From positions 1 through 51,112 of the forward strand of contig NZ_BAFQ01000203.1 in NCBI RefSeq assembly GCF_000308375.1: a stretch of DNA of 51,112 nt, in the 5' to 3' direction. Both the position numbers and the translations under genes were made by a program. Below, one piece after another: positions 1 through 7,213 of this stretch. The first letter of the stretch is position 1, and the number at the start of each line of letters is the position of its first letter. The notes beneath the pieces are model-generated. The model did not search any database. It saw only the letters and a list, made by a program, of their open reading frames with translations, and was not told where the DNA came from. Source of the DNA: Nocardia aobensis NBRC 100429 (GTDB taxonomy: Bacteria; Actinomycetota; Actinomycetes; Mycobacteriales; Mycobacteriaceae).

Positions 1-2
1 AT

Positions 3-845
3 ATGATGGCGACAGACAAGGTGTGGCTGATCACGGGAGCCTCGTCCGGATTCGGATTCGCGCTGACTCGCGCGGTCGCGGCCGCCGGCGGCCGGGTCGC
101 CGCGACGGCCCGCGATCCCGAGCGCGCGCGGGCCCTGCGGGAGTTGGCGGCCGAGCATCCCGAACGAATCCTGGTCGCCCCGCTGGACGTCACCGACGCC
201 GAGCAGCCCCGGCAGGCGATCGCGCAGGCGAAGCAGGCCTTCGGACGGATCGATGTCGTGGTGAACAACGCCGGCTACGGGGTTTTCGGTGCGCTGGAGG
301 AGATTCCGGACAGTGACGTGCGCGCCGTATTCGAGACCAATGTCTTCGGATCGCTCAACGTCGTGCGCGCCGCGCTGCCGGTGTTGCGCGAGCAGCGGAG
401 CGGTCAGCTCGTACAGATCTCGTCGGTGGCCGGTGTCGCCGCGCCGTCGCCGGGGCTGGGCCTTTATGCCGCAACGAAATTCGCGGTCGAAGGGATGAAC
501 GAAGGATTGCTCCGGGAGGTCGCCCATCTCGGCATCGGTGTGACCATCGTCGAGCCCGGCATGTTCGGCACCGGTTTCGTTGCGTCACTGGGGATTACAC
601 CCACCGCCCATCCGGACTACGGCGACAGCGTCCGAGCGGCCTACGACCGTTTGTCCACCCTGGATCCCAGCGTGTACGGCGATCCGGACGAGGCCGCGCG
701 GCAGATCGTCGCCGCGGTCGAATCCCCCACGCCCCCGCTGCGATTGCCGATCGGCCGGGACGCGATCGCCGCGATCCGCGCCAAACTGACGGGGGAACTC
801 GCCGCCCTGGATGCATTGGACGGCGCCACGGCGAGCATCGGGTAG
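3..845 (+). CDS. SDR family NAD(P)-dependent oxidoreductase
   Basis: Classical short-chain dehydrogenase/reductase of 280 residues. The Rossmann cofactor motif TGASSGFG lies at residues 11-18, the NNAGYG motif at about 88-93, the catalytic Ser at 140/141 and the YAATK catalytic Tyr/Lys at 155/159. It should interconvert a hydroxyl and a carbonyl with NAD(P)H in the cytoplasm; the substrate cannot be read from the sequence. Two in-frame ATGs sit side by side at the start. The window begins only two bases upstream, so the ribosome-binding site and any upstream partner are not visible. Length is typical for the family. The family call is secure, the substrate unknown. Confidence 0.9.
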   Translation: MMATDKVWLITGASSGFGFALTRAVAAAGGRVAATARDPERARALRELAAEHPERILVAPLDVTDAEQPRQAIAQAKQAFGRIDVVVNNAGYGVFGALEEIPDSDVRAVFETNVFGSLNVVRAALPVLREQRSGQLVQISSVAGVAAPSPGLGLYAATKFAVEGMNEGLLREVAHLGIGVTIVEPGMFGTGFVASLGITPTAHPDYGDSVRAAYDRLSTLDPSVYGDPDEAARQIVAAVESPTPPLRLPIGRDAIAAIRAKLTGELAALDALDGATASIG

Positions 846-968
846 TTGCCGGGTCTCGGCACGTTGCGCGGGTCGAAATCCGGGGTGGCAGGCGCGCGGG
901 AATGCCGCTAAGGTCGTTGCGTTCCACCGGCACGGTGCCGGTGGAGTTCTTCAACGGGGGTGGGCCGC

Positions 969-1397
969 ATGGCATTCCGTAAATCGACGATTCAGAAACA
1001 GCTGGCCGAGAAGCTGGCCGAATTCGCTCCTCCGGGTGAGCAGATGCAGCTGGCCTTCCAGGCGATCACCGGCCCCAGCCCGTGGGTGGACGATCTGCCA
1101 TACGTGCGGTTCGCGATGCTGTTCGTGCGCAAGTACTACTTCGTGGTGCTGACCAATACGTCGGTCGTCATCGTCGAGGCGAACAAGTGGACGGGCCGGC
1201 CCGCGAGCCTGGTCTGCGCCGAGCATTTCAGCACGGCCATGTTCACGGAGATGAAGATCAACCCGCTCTGGTCGAGGGTGTACTACCGCATGCCGCACAC
1301 CGGAGCGCCCGAGCGCCTCAATGTGCATCGTCGCTGGCGCGAAGAGCTCGACGCGCTGGTGTCGCGACTCCCGCAGTTGGCGAGTCTGGCTGCCTGA
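969..1397 (+). CDS. Conserved hypothetical protein, possibly a bacterial PH-like fold
   Basis: A 142-residue soluble protein with no signal peptide or membrane segment. The middle reads as alternating beta strands (FAMLFVRKYYFVVLTNTSV, then VVIVEANKWTGRP), followed by a basic C-terminal helix. This pattern recalls YokE-like or bacterial PH domains, but the resemblance is only visual. I chose ATG 969 because a G-rich Shine-Dalgarno (GGGGGTG) lies about 6 nt upstream; the in-frame GTG at 960 has no well-spaced site. It stands alone between the SDR gene and the convergent small-gene operon. Function not recognised. Confidence 0.7.
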   Translation: MAFRKSTIQKQLAEKLAEFAPPGEQMQLAFQAITGPSPWVDDLPYVRFAMLFVRKYYFVVLTNTSVVIVEANKWTGRPASLVCAEHFSTAMFTEMKINPLWSRVYYRMPHTGAPERLNVHRRWREELDALVSRLPQLASLAA

Positions 1398-1408
1398 GAG
1401 CAGGCGGG

Positions 1409-1717
1409 TCATCGCCGCCGCTTCCGCGAATCCGATTGCAGGGAAATGATCTTCGCGTCCTCGCTACCGGTCGTGTTTGCGCCCGAATCCGTCGCGGTAC
1501 GTCCGTAGTCCCCGGGTCCCACTTCGCGCGTCCAGAACGGAACGACGTGCGGGTTGTGACTCGGGGCGATGGTCGTGACCACGTACTCCGCTTCACGCAG
1601 CGGATATGGTCCCCACACACCGCTCGGACACGCGCCTGCATGGATACCGCAGGAGGCAGCGGTGGTGACGATCGCCCAGTGCGAGAACAACTCTCGGTTG
1701 CGATGCTCTGTCATCAC
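1409..1717 (-). CDS. Small hypothetical protein, last gene of a four-gene overlapping operon
   Basis: A 102-residue protein of no recognised family, with a basic tail (SRKRRR) and a central segment rich in His, Pro and Trp around HNPHVVPFWTREVGPGDYG. It starts at GTG 1717, followed directly by an ATG; this start overlaps the TGA of the upstream gene, so translation is probably coupled. There is no signal peptide. With the three upstream genes it forms a tightly packed unit divergent from an XRE/DUF397 regulator pair, which hints at a shared regulatory or conflict role. Real coding is supported by the overlap architecture rather than by homology I can name. Confidence 0.5.
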   Translation of the reverse strand: MMTEHRNRELFSHWAIVTTAASCGIHAGACPSGVWGPYPLREAEYVVTTIAPSHNPHVVPFWTREVGPGDYGRTATDSGANTTGSEDAKIISLQSDSRKRRR

Positions 1718-1965
1718 CTACTCCGCTCAGGCTCGTCGCGTACCACGCGGGCGGCGAGGTAGTGATCCCAGAATTCACGGCGGACCACATCCCACAAGTC
1801 CGCCAGATCCGGACGTAGTTCCCGCGCGGCGGCGAGATCCGTGCCCGGCGGGAAGAGTTCGTCGATGTCGCTGGATGTATTGCGTACGTTGATGATGTCG
1901 ATGCCACCGCGTCCGTGCCGCCACGTCGCGCGCAGCCCGCGCACTTCGGTGATGCGGGTCGTCAT
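1714..1965 (-). CDS. Small hypothetical protein, third gene of the overlapping operon
   Basis: An 83-residue acidic/amphipathic protein. The start is ATG 1965, whose ATGA overlaps the stop of the preceding gene by 4 nt; the reading frame is open further upstream but lacks a better start. The sequence contains GGIDIINVRNTSSDIDELFPPGTDL and a Trp-rich helix DLWDVVRREFWDHYLAARVV. No signal peptide or membrane segment is seen. The 4-nt overlap implies translational coupling. Family not recognised. Confidence 0.55.
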   Translation of the reverse strand: MTTRITEVRGLRATWRHGRGGIDIINVRNTSSDIDELFPPGTDLAAARELRPDLADLWDVVRREFWDHYLAARVVRDEPERSR

Positions 1966-2183
1966 CCGGCACCGCACCGATCCCGGCACCACCGCAACCC
2001 GAGTTCTTCGAGATCCAGGCGCTCCCTGATGTGCTGAACGCCTATCGGCAACGGAAGAGTATCGGATTGCCTGGCCGGCAACGGCATCCGACGCGGGCAC
2101 GTTTCCGGGAGCCGCGAGCCGACCGCAACCCGAACCAGACAGATGGTGCCGAAGCACAACCCGATCGTCAGCATCAGGCTCAT
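1962..2183 (-). CDS. Small single-pass membrane protein, second gene of the overlapping operon
   Basis: A 73-residue protein beginning with a hydrophobic segment (MSLMLTIGLCFGTICLVRVAV) that should act as a signal anchor, followed by a Pro/Arg-rich middle and a short helix HIRERLDLEELGLRWCRDRC. ATG 2183 begins one base after the TGA of the upstream gene, and its own stop overlaps the next start in an ATGA, so it is embedded in a translationally coupled chain. No family recognised. Its position suggests a membrane partner for the neighbouring small soluble proteins; that is inference. Confidence 0.5.
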   Translation of the reverse strand: MSLMLTIGLCFGTICLVRVAVGSRLPETCPRRMPLPARQSDTLPLPIGVQHIRERLDLEELGLRWCRDRCGAG

Positions 2184-2184
2184 G

Positions 2185-2676
2185 TCACCGCATCCTCTGT
2201 GCTGCAACGCATTCCCGGACAGCGCTGAGTACATCTCCCGCAAGCGGTCGGTAGTCACCGACGGGCGCATCGTTCCACAATCGATACGCATCCGACTGCA
2301 GAGTTCCCGGAGCGGGAAGCGCGATCTCGGCGTTCACACCGGCGATGTCGACGTAGTGCCGAAACATCTCGGCGTGCAGCAACGGATCGGTCAGATCGGC
2401 ATCGGCGGGAAGAGTGAGGAAGGTCCACCGCATCGAGCGCGGATGAGCGATGATCGGCCCGGCCGATCCGGACATGTCGACCAACCGCCCCCGCACCCGC
2501 GCCCCGAGCGCACTCGGCATCGACAAGGCGGCCAACGTCTTTCCCGCGCGCACGACCAGCCGCCCCGACCCCGGATGCACCTCGGCATCCAACCCGAACG
2601 CGCGCCGGTAGATCATCGCCCAGTTCTGCGGAGCACTCTCCGCACCTGCAGGCACATCGCTGAGCACATCATTCAT
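2185..2676 (-). CDS. Hypothetical protein, first gene of the overlapping operon
   Basis: A 163-residue soluble protein, taking ATG 2676 (MNDVLSDV) as start; the frame stays open to 2760. It contains RLVVRAGKTLAALSMPSALG, GPIIAHPRSMRWTFLTLP and SDAYRLWNDAP. From memory, this pattern recurs in Nocardia proteins sometimes labelled as RNA polymerase beta subunit or primase-like, labels I would not trust. It heads the four-gene minus-strand operon and faces the XRE regulator across a 323-bp region carrying repeated GTTCCA sites, so the regulator may control it. Function unknown. Confidence 0.6.
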   Translation of the reverse strand: MNDVLSDVPAGAESAPQNWAMIYRRAFGLDAEVHPGSGRLVVRAGKTLAALSMPSALGARVRGRLVDMSGSAGPIIAHPRSMRWTFLTLPADADLTDPLLHAEMFRHYVDIAGVNAEIALPAPGTLQSDAYRLWNDAPVGDYRPLAGDVLSAVRECVAAQRMR

Positions 2677-2999
2677 CGCTCCCTCGATTCCGAATCGGTC
2701 GACGCGTTTCAGGCACGCTGTGACGCAGTCGTTTTGACTCGCCTGAGTTCGTTCCACCAACTGCCAGCGCAGTTACCTGGTTTCGGTCTTCTCGCTCGAC
2801 GCGTCTGCTGTTGCCGAAACCCACTGCATCACTTCGGCTTCGGTTGTGGAACGTTCCGGATTAGGATTCAGCTAGTTCATCGGTCAAGTTCCAGGATGAG
2901 CATCTAGCTCGGGTTCCAAAATCTGCCCACAGGTTCCAGAGTGGGCACCGAGGTTCCAAAACGTCCCCAAGTCGTTACCGACCCTTCGGAGTACCCAAG
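2677..2999. promoter_or_regulatory. Divergent regulatory region with repeated GTTCCA sites
   Basis: This gene-free stretch separates the minus-strand small-gene operon from the XRE regulator. It holds a GTTCCA core on the plus strand at 2751, 2888, 2913, 2933 and 2953. The last three have the longer form GGTTCCARA and are exactly 20 bp apart. An inverted pair GGAACGTTCC lies at 2848-2857. The 20-bp phasing puts the sites on one face of the helix, as expected for cooperative binding by a dimeric regulator. The adjacent XRE protein is the obvious candidate. Confidence 0.55.
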
Positions 3000-3878
3000 A
3001 TGGCAACTGGCTCTACACTTCCTCGCCGTTTGCTGGCACGGCAGCTCCGTGAGCTCCGCGCCGCCGCCGGAGTTTCAGCGGAGAACGCTCGCAACGAGAT
3101 CGGCGTCAGTAAGCAAACGTTCTGGAGGATGGAAAATGGCCTACCGGTCAAGCTCAACCCGCTCTTCATTCGTCGGTTGTGCGAGATCTACAACGCCACC
3201 GCAGATCTCTCCAACGTGTTGCTGACACTCGCGGAAGAATGCAAAGCGAAAGGCTGGTGGCATGCCTTCAGTGACGCGTTGCCGAAGTCGTTCGGTTTGT
3301 ACGTAGGGCTCGAAGATGCTGCACACCGCATCACGAGCTACCAGACCACCTTCATCCCGGGGCTGTTTCACACGGCCGAGTACCGACGAGAACTGATCTG
3401 GTCCGAGTACCCGAACATGCCGAGGGAGGACGTTGAGCGCGCCGTCGCGCTCGCAACGCAGCGACAGACACGTTTGACGAGTACCGACAATCCCCTGAGC
3501 ATGGAGATTCTTCTGGACGAGTCGGCCTTGCGTCGCGAAACAGGTAATCGCAGTTTGATGTCCGACCAGCTGCGTCATCTCGCCGACGTCGCACAGCTGC
3601 CCAATGTCTCCATGCAAGTGGTTCCGTCTTCGGCAGGCACATATCGAGGTCTGTTCGTCGGACCGTTCGTGATGTTGGAGTTTCCGCCGCATCCCACGGC
3701 ATACCTGACAGAACCGCCCGTCGTGTACGTCGAAGGCTTCGCCGGCGACCTTTATCTGGAGGCTCCGGAAGAGGTCAAGTTGTATCGTGGGGCGAGCGTG
3801 GACATCCTCCGTGTAGCGCTGGATGTCGCCGAGAGCCGGGCTCTCGTTCTGAAGATCGCAGAGGAGTATGCAGGGTGA
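3000..3878 (+). CDS. XRE-family HTH regulator with DUF5753 C-terminal domain
   Basis: A 292-residue protein. An N-terminal XRE helix-turn-helix spans roughly residues 8-70 (RRLLARQLRELRAAAGVS, then NEIGVSKQTFWRMENG). A DUF5753 domain follows at about 90-285, recognisable by TFIPGLFHTAEYRRELI, QTRLT and the NVSMQVVPSSAGTYRGL region. This is the WhiJ-like type of actinobacterial regulator, usually paired with a small DUF397 protein; here that gene follows with a 4-nt GTGA overlap. Such pairs influence development in Streptomyces and have been proposed to behave like toxin-antitoxin modules. The GTTCCA array immediately upstream suggests autoregulation. Confidence 0.9.
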   Translation: MATGSTLPRRLLARQLRELRAAAGVSAENARNEIGVSKQTFWRMENGLPVKLNPLFIRRLCEIYNATADLSNVLLTLAEECKAKGWWHAFSDALPKSFGLYVGLEDAAHRITSYQTTFIPGLFHTAEYRRELIWSEYPNMPREDVERAVALATQRQTRLTSTDNPLSMEILLDESALRRETGNRSLMSDQLRHLADVAQLPNVSMQVVPSSAGTYRGLFVGPFVMLEFPPHPTAYLTEPPVVYVEGFAGDLYLEAPEEVKLYRGASVDILRVALDVAESRALVLKIAEEYAG

Positions 3879-4081
3879 AGGTCGACCTATCGGGAGCCCG
3901 CTGGTTCAAGAGCACCCGAAGCACGGGAACCAAGGAGTGCGTCGAGGTCGCCTTCCTCGACCACGGCATGGTCGGCGTCCGCGACAGCAAGAACCCCTCC
4001 GGCCCCGCATTGATCTTCACCCCCGGCGAATGGAATGCCTTCGTCGGCGGCGCGAGCAGCGGCGCATTCGACCGAGCGTGA
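3875..4081 (+). CDS. DUF397 domain-containing protein
   Basis: A 68-residue protein that matches DUF397 along its whole length: an N-terminal ARWFKSTRS segment, an ECVEVAF strand, GVRDSKNPSGPALIFTPGEWNAFV and a short tail. The GTG start overlaps the TGA of the XRE gene by 4 nt, so the two are almost certainly co-translated. Known DUF397 proteins partner with the adjacent XRE/DUF5753 protein; the biochemical effect is not settled. No signal peptide or membrane segment is seen. Confidence 0.9.
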   Translation: MKVDLSGARWFKSTRSTGTKECVEVAFLDHGMVGVRDSKNPSGPALIFTPGEWNAFVGGASSGAFDRA

Positions 4082-4102
4082 GCGTGCTGCACCCACGATG
4101 CG

Positions 4103-5113
4103 TCAGGGCTCTGCGACCTCGACCAGTTGCTTGCCGAGATTGCGACCCTCGAAGACGGCGCGCAATGCGCTCGGCGCGGATTCCAGTCCCCTGCTGACGG
4201 TTTCGGCAATGGTTATCGCTCCCTGGGCCTGCCATTCGCGCAATGCCGTGAAGGCTTCCGGAAAACGGTCGAGGTAATCGAGGAAGATGAACCCCTCCAT
4301 GCGCGCCCGGTCCAGCGCCAGCCTCATATAGTTCCGCGGCCCCAACGGCGGATCGGCACCCTCATAACCGGACGAGATCGCCCCGGCCAGGACGACACGT
4401 GCGTGAGGGGCCAGGTGCGCCAGACCGTATTCGAGAATTCGGCCGCCGACACCGTCGAAGAAGACGTCGACACCGTTGGGGGCGAGATCGGTCAGACGGG
4501 CATCGATATCGTCGTGCTTGTAGTCGAGGGCGGCATCCAGACCCGCGTGGTCCATGATCCAGGAGCACTTCTCCGGGCCACCAGCGATACCGATGACCTT
4601 GCAGCCCAATGCCTTTGCGATTTGCCCCGCGATGGACCCGGTGATACCGGCCGCCGCCGAAACCAGCACCGTCCGACCGGGCTCGGGACGGCCGATATCC
4701 GTCATACCGAAGTACGCGGTCAAGCCCGGCGGTCCGAACAGACTCAGCATCGATGTAGGGGGCACACCGTCGGGCACAAGGTTCAACCCGAACAACCCGC
4801 CCGCAGACCGAACGACGTAGTCCTGCCATCCCACCATCCCCGCGACCCAGCTACCCACCGGACAATCCGGGTCGTTCGAGCGAACCACCTGGCCGACACC
4901 ACTGCCACGCATCACCGCGCCGATCGGCACGGCGTCGATATAGTTGTCGGACGCGTTGAGCCAGCCCCGCTGTGTGGGATCTATTCCCAGCCAATGCACC
5001 CGAATCAGGGCCTCTCCGGGCCCCGGCACCGGGACCGGCACATCCCTCAACTCGAAATCTTCGTCCCGCAGTGCCCCTACCGGCCGTCGCCGCAACACCC
5101 ACTGCCTGTTCAC
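4103..5113 (-). CDS. NADP-dependent medium-chain reductase (PTGR/curcumin-reductase type)
   Basis: A 336-residue zinc-independent medium-chain dehydrogenase/reductase. The N-terminal region (NRQWVLRRRPVG, then ELRDVPVPVPGPGEALIRV) and LGIDPTQRGWLN are typical of prostaglandin reductase/curcumin reductase-like enzymes, which reduce activated alkenes of enones with NADPH. The cofactor-binding segment is TVLVSAAAGITGSIAGQIAK, a variant of the usual AAxGxxG. I chose GTG 5113 from the usual family N-terminus; the frame continues open to 5389, but that extension looks non-conserved. It converges with the DUF397 gene and is divergent from the Rpn gene. Confidence 0.85.
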   Translation of the reverse strand: MNRQWVLRRRPVGALRDEDFELRDVPVPVPGPGEALIRVHWLGIDPTQRGWLNASDNYIDAVPIGAVMRGSGVGQVVRSNDPDCPVGSWVAGMVGWQDYVVRSAGGLFGLNLVPDGVPPTSMLSLFGPPGLTAYFGMTDIGRPEPGRTVLVSAAAGITGSIAGQIAKALGCKVIGIAGGPEKCSWIMDHAGLDAALDYKHDDIDARLTDLAPNGVDVFFDGVGGRILEYGLAHLAPHARVVLAGAISSGYEGADPPLGPRNYMRLALDRARMEGFIFLDYLDRFPEAFTALREWQAQGAITIAETVSRGLESAPSALRAVFEGRNLGKQLVEVAEP

Positions 5114-5277
5114 CGCGTCCACCACCGGGCGATAGTAGATCGCCCGGCACCCGCCGCTCGACTCCTTTTCCGCCCGGGCGACAGCGCACGACATCCGGTT
5201 GCTGCGCGAGCGGTCGCAGTCGGTCTCGCCCGCCGCGGCTTGGCCATCGCCGATCGGCTTGCTACTGAAATCTGTTC

Positions 5278-5335
5278 GTCTACAACTTCTTTCGCGGCTC
5301 GGCGTGTTACGCCAATTGGGCGCATGGTCTACAAC
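5278..5335. repeat. Direct repeat GTCTACAAC in the reductase-Rpn intergenic region
   Basis: GTCTACAAC occurs at 5278-5286 and again at 5327-5335 in the region between the divergent reductase and Rpn genes. It may be a pair of regulator half-sites. No regulator gene lies directly adjacent, and two 9-mers 49 bp apart are weak evidence alone. Confidence 0.25.
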
Positions 5336-5378
5336 TGAACCCCTCCGGCTGTCATAGCCTCGAGGTAGCTTCGCGTCC

Positions 5379-6368
5379 ATGCCCGCCAACCCGTCGAATC
5401 CGCACGACGCCTACTTCCGGCGCGTACTGAGCCGCCCAGCCGACGCCGCGTGCGAACTCCGCGCGGCGCTCCCGGCAGCCGTCACCGACCGGATCGATTG
5501 GGACACACTGCGTTTGCAGTCCGGCAGCTTCGTCTCCGCGGATCTGCGCTCCCGCTACAGCGACCTGCTCTACCGCACTCGCCTCGACGGCCATCCCGCC
5601 TACATCTACTTGCTGATCGAACACCAAAGCCGCAGCGACCATTTCATGGCCCTGCGCATCGTGGAGTACCTGGTCGGCATTTGGAATCAGCATCGTAGCC
5701 AGCACCCGGAGGCGCGCACCCTGCCCGCGGTGATCCCGCTGGTCGTGCACAGCAATCACACCGGCCGCCCATGGAAGGCCCCGACCGAAGTGGCCGATCT
5801 CATCGACCTCGACCCATCCGCCCGAGAAGCATTGCAGCCTCATCTGCCCCGGCTTCGGTTCCTGCTCGACGACGTGGCGGCACTGGACCTGCCCGCCCTG
5901 CTCCGACGGGATCTCACACCCGCCACCCGAGTGATGCTGGCCCTGCACAAAATGGCACCGAACAACATCGACCTCGGCACCGATATAATTTCACTGATCG
6001 ACGACCTGCGTGCACTGCTGTTCGGCCCCGAGGGGAAGGCACAGTTCCAGGCCGTCATCGCCTACGTGATGACCGTCAGTGACATTTCGGAAGTTGATCT
6101 GCTCCCGTTGGTCGATCAGCTCGGACCGCCAGCCAAGGAGGCAATCGTGACCACTGCCGAACGGCTCCGCGCCGAAGGCGAAGCCCGCGGGGAAGCACGG
6201 GGTGAAGCACGCGGGCGTGCCGAAGCACTCATCGAGCTACTCACCCTCAAATTCGCTCCCCTACCCGCGGACGTCACCAAGACCGTCCACGCGGGCACTC
6301 CCGAGCAAGTACGCACCTGGACAGCGCGTGTCCTCACCGCGACCACACTGGACGAAATCTTCGCCTGA
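5379..6368 (+). CDS. Rpn family recombination-promoting nuclease (long form, RpnL)
   Basis: A 329-residue member of the Rpn/PF04754 family, often misnamed putative transposase. The PD-(D/E)xK nuclease core is visible: D62 in SDLLYRTRLDG and E81-x-Q83 in YLLIEHQSRSDHFMALR, with IVEYLVGIWNQH following. The C-terminus carries tandem GEAR tetrapeptides at about 267-278, then a variable domain. Known Rpn proteins are toxic DNases that act in phage defence and are blocked by a short C-terminal form translated from an internal start; such a start is visible here (see separate entry). The start is ATG 5379, although its GAGG Shine-Dalgarno is rather distant. The gene converges on the ArsR-type regulator with an 18-bp gap. 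Confidence 0.9.
   Translation: MPANPSNPHDAYFRRVLSRPADAACELRAALPAAVTDRIDWDTLRLQSGSFVSADLRSRYSDLLYRTRLDGHPAYIYLLIEHQSRSDHFMALRIVEYLVGIWNQHRSQHPEARTLPAVIPLVVHSNHTGRPWKAPTEVADLIDLDPSAREALQPHLPRLRFLLDDVAALDLPALLRRDLTPATRVMLALHKMAPNNIDLGTDIISLIDDLRALLFGPEGKAQFQAVIAYVMTVSDISEVDLLPLVDQLGPPAKEAIVTTAERLRAEGEARGEARGEARGRAEALIELLTLKFAPLPADVTKTVHAGTPEQVRTWTARVLTATTLDEIFA
6147..6368 (+). CDS. Candidate internal short form RpnS (intragenic antitoxin)
   Basis: Inside the Rpn gene, in the same frame, the sequence AAGGAGG at 6135-6141 stands 5 nt before GTG 6147. This is nearly perfect Shine-Dalgarno spacing in the middle of an open reading frame. Translation from here gives 73 residues (VTTAERLRAE..., the GEAR repeats, then LLTLKFAPLP... 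to the shared stop). In studied Rpn systems the separately translated C-terminal domain binds and inhibits the full-length nuclease, and the four-residue repeats lie at its dimer interface. The internal start is seen in the sequence; the antitoxin role is inferred from the family. Confidence 0.6.
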   Translation: MTTAERLRAEGEARGEARGEARGRAEALIELLTLKFAPLPADVTKTVHAGTPEQVRTWTARVLTATTLDEIFA

Positions 6369-6386
6369 GCCCGCAGCCGCTCACCC

Positions 6387-7079
6387 CTACTGCGCGGGGC
6401 GGAGTTCCACGCAGCATTCGCCGGCGGTCGGCGCCAGCACCGCTTCGAGTGTCTCGGCTTTCAGGCCGGACAGCACTCCGCGTAGATAGGCGTGGTTGAG
6501 GCCGCAAACCAGGCCGGGGGCTTGGGTGGAGAGAGGGTGGAAGGGGCAGTTGCGCAGGCGTAGGCAGTTCAGCGGGTCGCGGCTGGGTTCGAAGCCCTGG
6601 TCGGACAGGATCGCCTGCACCACCGTGAGGGCGCGCTCGACGCCCAGGCGGCCGGGGCGTAAGCGCTCGCGGGCGTTGTGGCCCAGCGTGTTTCCGCGTT
6701 CGGCCGCGACTCGTTCGGCGGCGTCGCGGGCCGTTTCGCCGGTGCTCTCGGCCAGCACCGCATCCATCAGGATCGCGGCCAGCACTTCGTGGCGGCGTTC
6801 GGGGATGTTCACCCGCACCTCGGCGTCGGTGGGCTCGTACACCTTGGGAGCGCGGCCGACCCGGCGCAGGCCGCCGGTCTGTTCGTAGCGCGCCTGGAGG
6901 AGTCCGGCGGCGACGAGTTTGTCCAGATGGAAGGCAGCCAACTTGCGCGAGATACCGACCTGTTCGGCCGCTTCGTCACGAGTCACCGGCCGCCGGGCCG
7001 CGCGGATGAACCTGTACATGCCGCGCCGCAGTTCGTCGTCGAGCACCGCGACCGCACCGATCGCCGAATCGCTGGTCAT
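6387..7079 (-). CDS. ArsR-type HTH regulator with C-terminal cysteine cluster (possible Fe-S sensor)
   Basis: A 230-residue protein. A winged helix occupies about residues 15-80 (MYRFIRAARRPVTRDEAAEQ, then VGISRKLAAFHLDKLVAAGLL). The C-terminal half ends with a Cys-rich motif: CLRLRNCPFH, then VCGLNHAYL and ECCVEL. This layout is shared with SufR-like and related actinobacterial regulators that bind an iron-sulfur cluster and respond to redox or iron state. The start is ATG 7079. The gene is divergent from a DUF2231 membrane protein gene, and a 26-bp near-perfect palindrome between them is a likely operator. The cluster and its signal are inferred. Confidence 0.85.
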   Translation of the reverse strand: MTSDSAIGAVAVLDDELRRGMYRFIRAARRPVTRDEAAEQVGISRKLAAFHLDKLVAAGLLQARYEQTGGLRRVGRAPKVYEPTDAEVRVNIPERRHEVLAAILMDAVLAESTGETARDAAERVAAERGNTLGHNARERLRPGRLGVERALTVVQAILSDQGFEPSRDPLNCLRLRNCPFHPLSTQAPGLVCGLNHAYLRGVLSGLKAETLEAVLAPTAGECCVELRPAQ

Positions 7080-7144
7080 CCGACCACAATAACGCCTAAT
7101 CACATGGGTCGAAAGATCGATCACATCGATTCACGGGCGTTGTA

Positions 7145-7173
7145 TTGACCACAGATACAGTTTCACCAATACT
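7145..7173 (+). promoter_or_regulatory. Candidate promoter of the DUF2231 gene
   Basis: A TTGACC hexamer at 7145-7150 is separated by 17 bp from AATACT at 7168-7173, which fits a housekeeping-type promoter reading rightward. The -10 element lies within the 26-bp palindrome, so a protein bound there would block transcription. Confidence 0.45.
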
Positions 7174-7185
7174 TATTGGCGAAAC
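7160..7185. promoter_or_regulatory. Near-perfect palindromic operator
   Basis: The arms GTTTCACCAATA (7160-7171) and TATTGGCGAAAC (7174-7185) are inverted copies with one mismatch and a 2-nt centre. The site lies between the divergent Cys-rich ArsR-type regulator and the DUF2231 gene and overlaps the proposed -10 of the latter. It is the best candidate binding site for that regulator. Confidence 0.6.
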
Positions 7186-7213
7186 TGAACCTCTACCGAG
7201 GGAGGGTGGAGTC

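Noticed and set aside
2912..2960. Short CRISPR-like array
   Set aside because: The repeat unit is only 9 bp with 11-bp gaps, there are only three regular copies and no cas genes. An operator array fits better.
5114..5389. N-terminal extension of the medium-chain reductase
   Set aside because: The frame is open to 5389, but the extra 92 residues look non-conserved and overlap the Rpn start; family members begin near NRQWVL.
5379..6368. Putative transposase and therefore a mobile element
   Set aside because: The Rpn family is often named putative transposase, but there are no terminal inverted repeats, target duplications or DDE motif. It is a PD-(D/E)xK nuclease.
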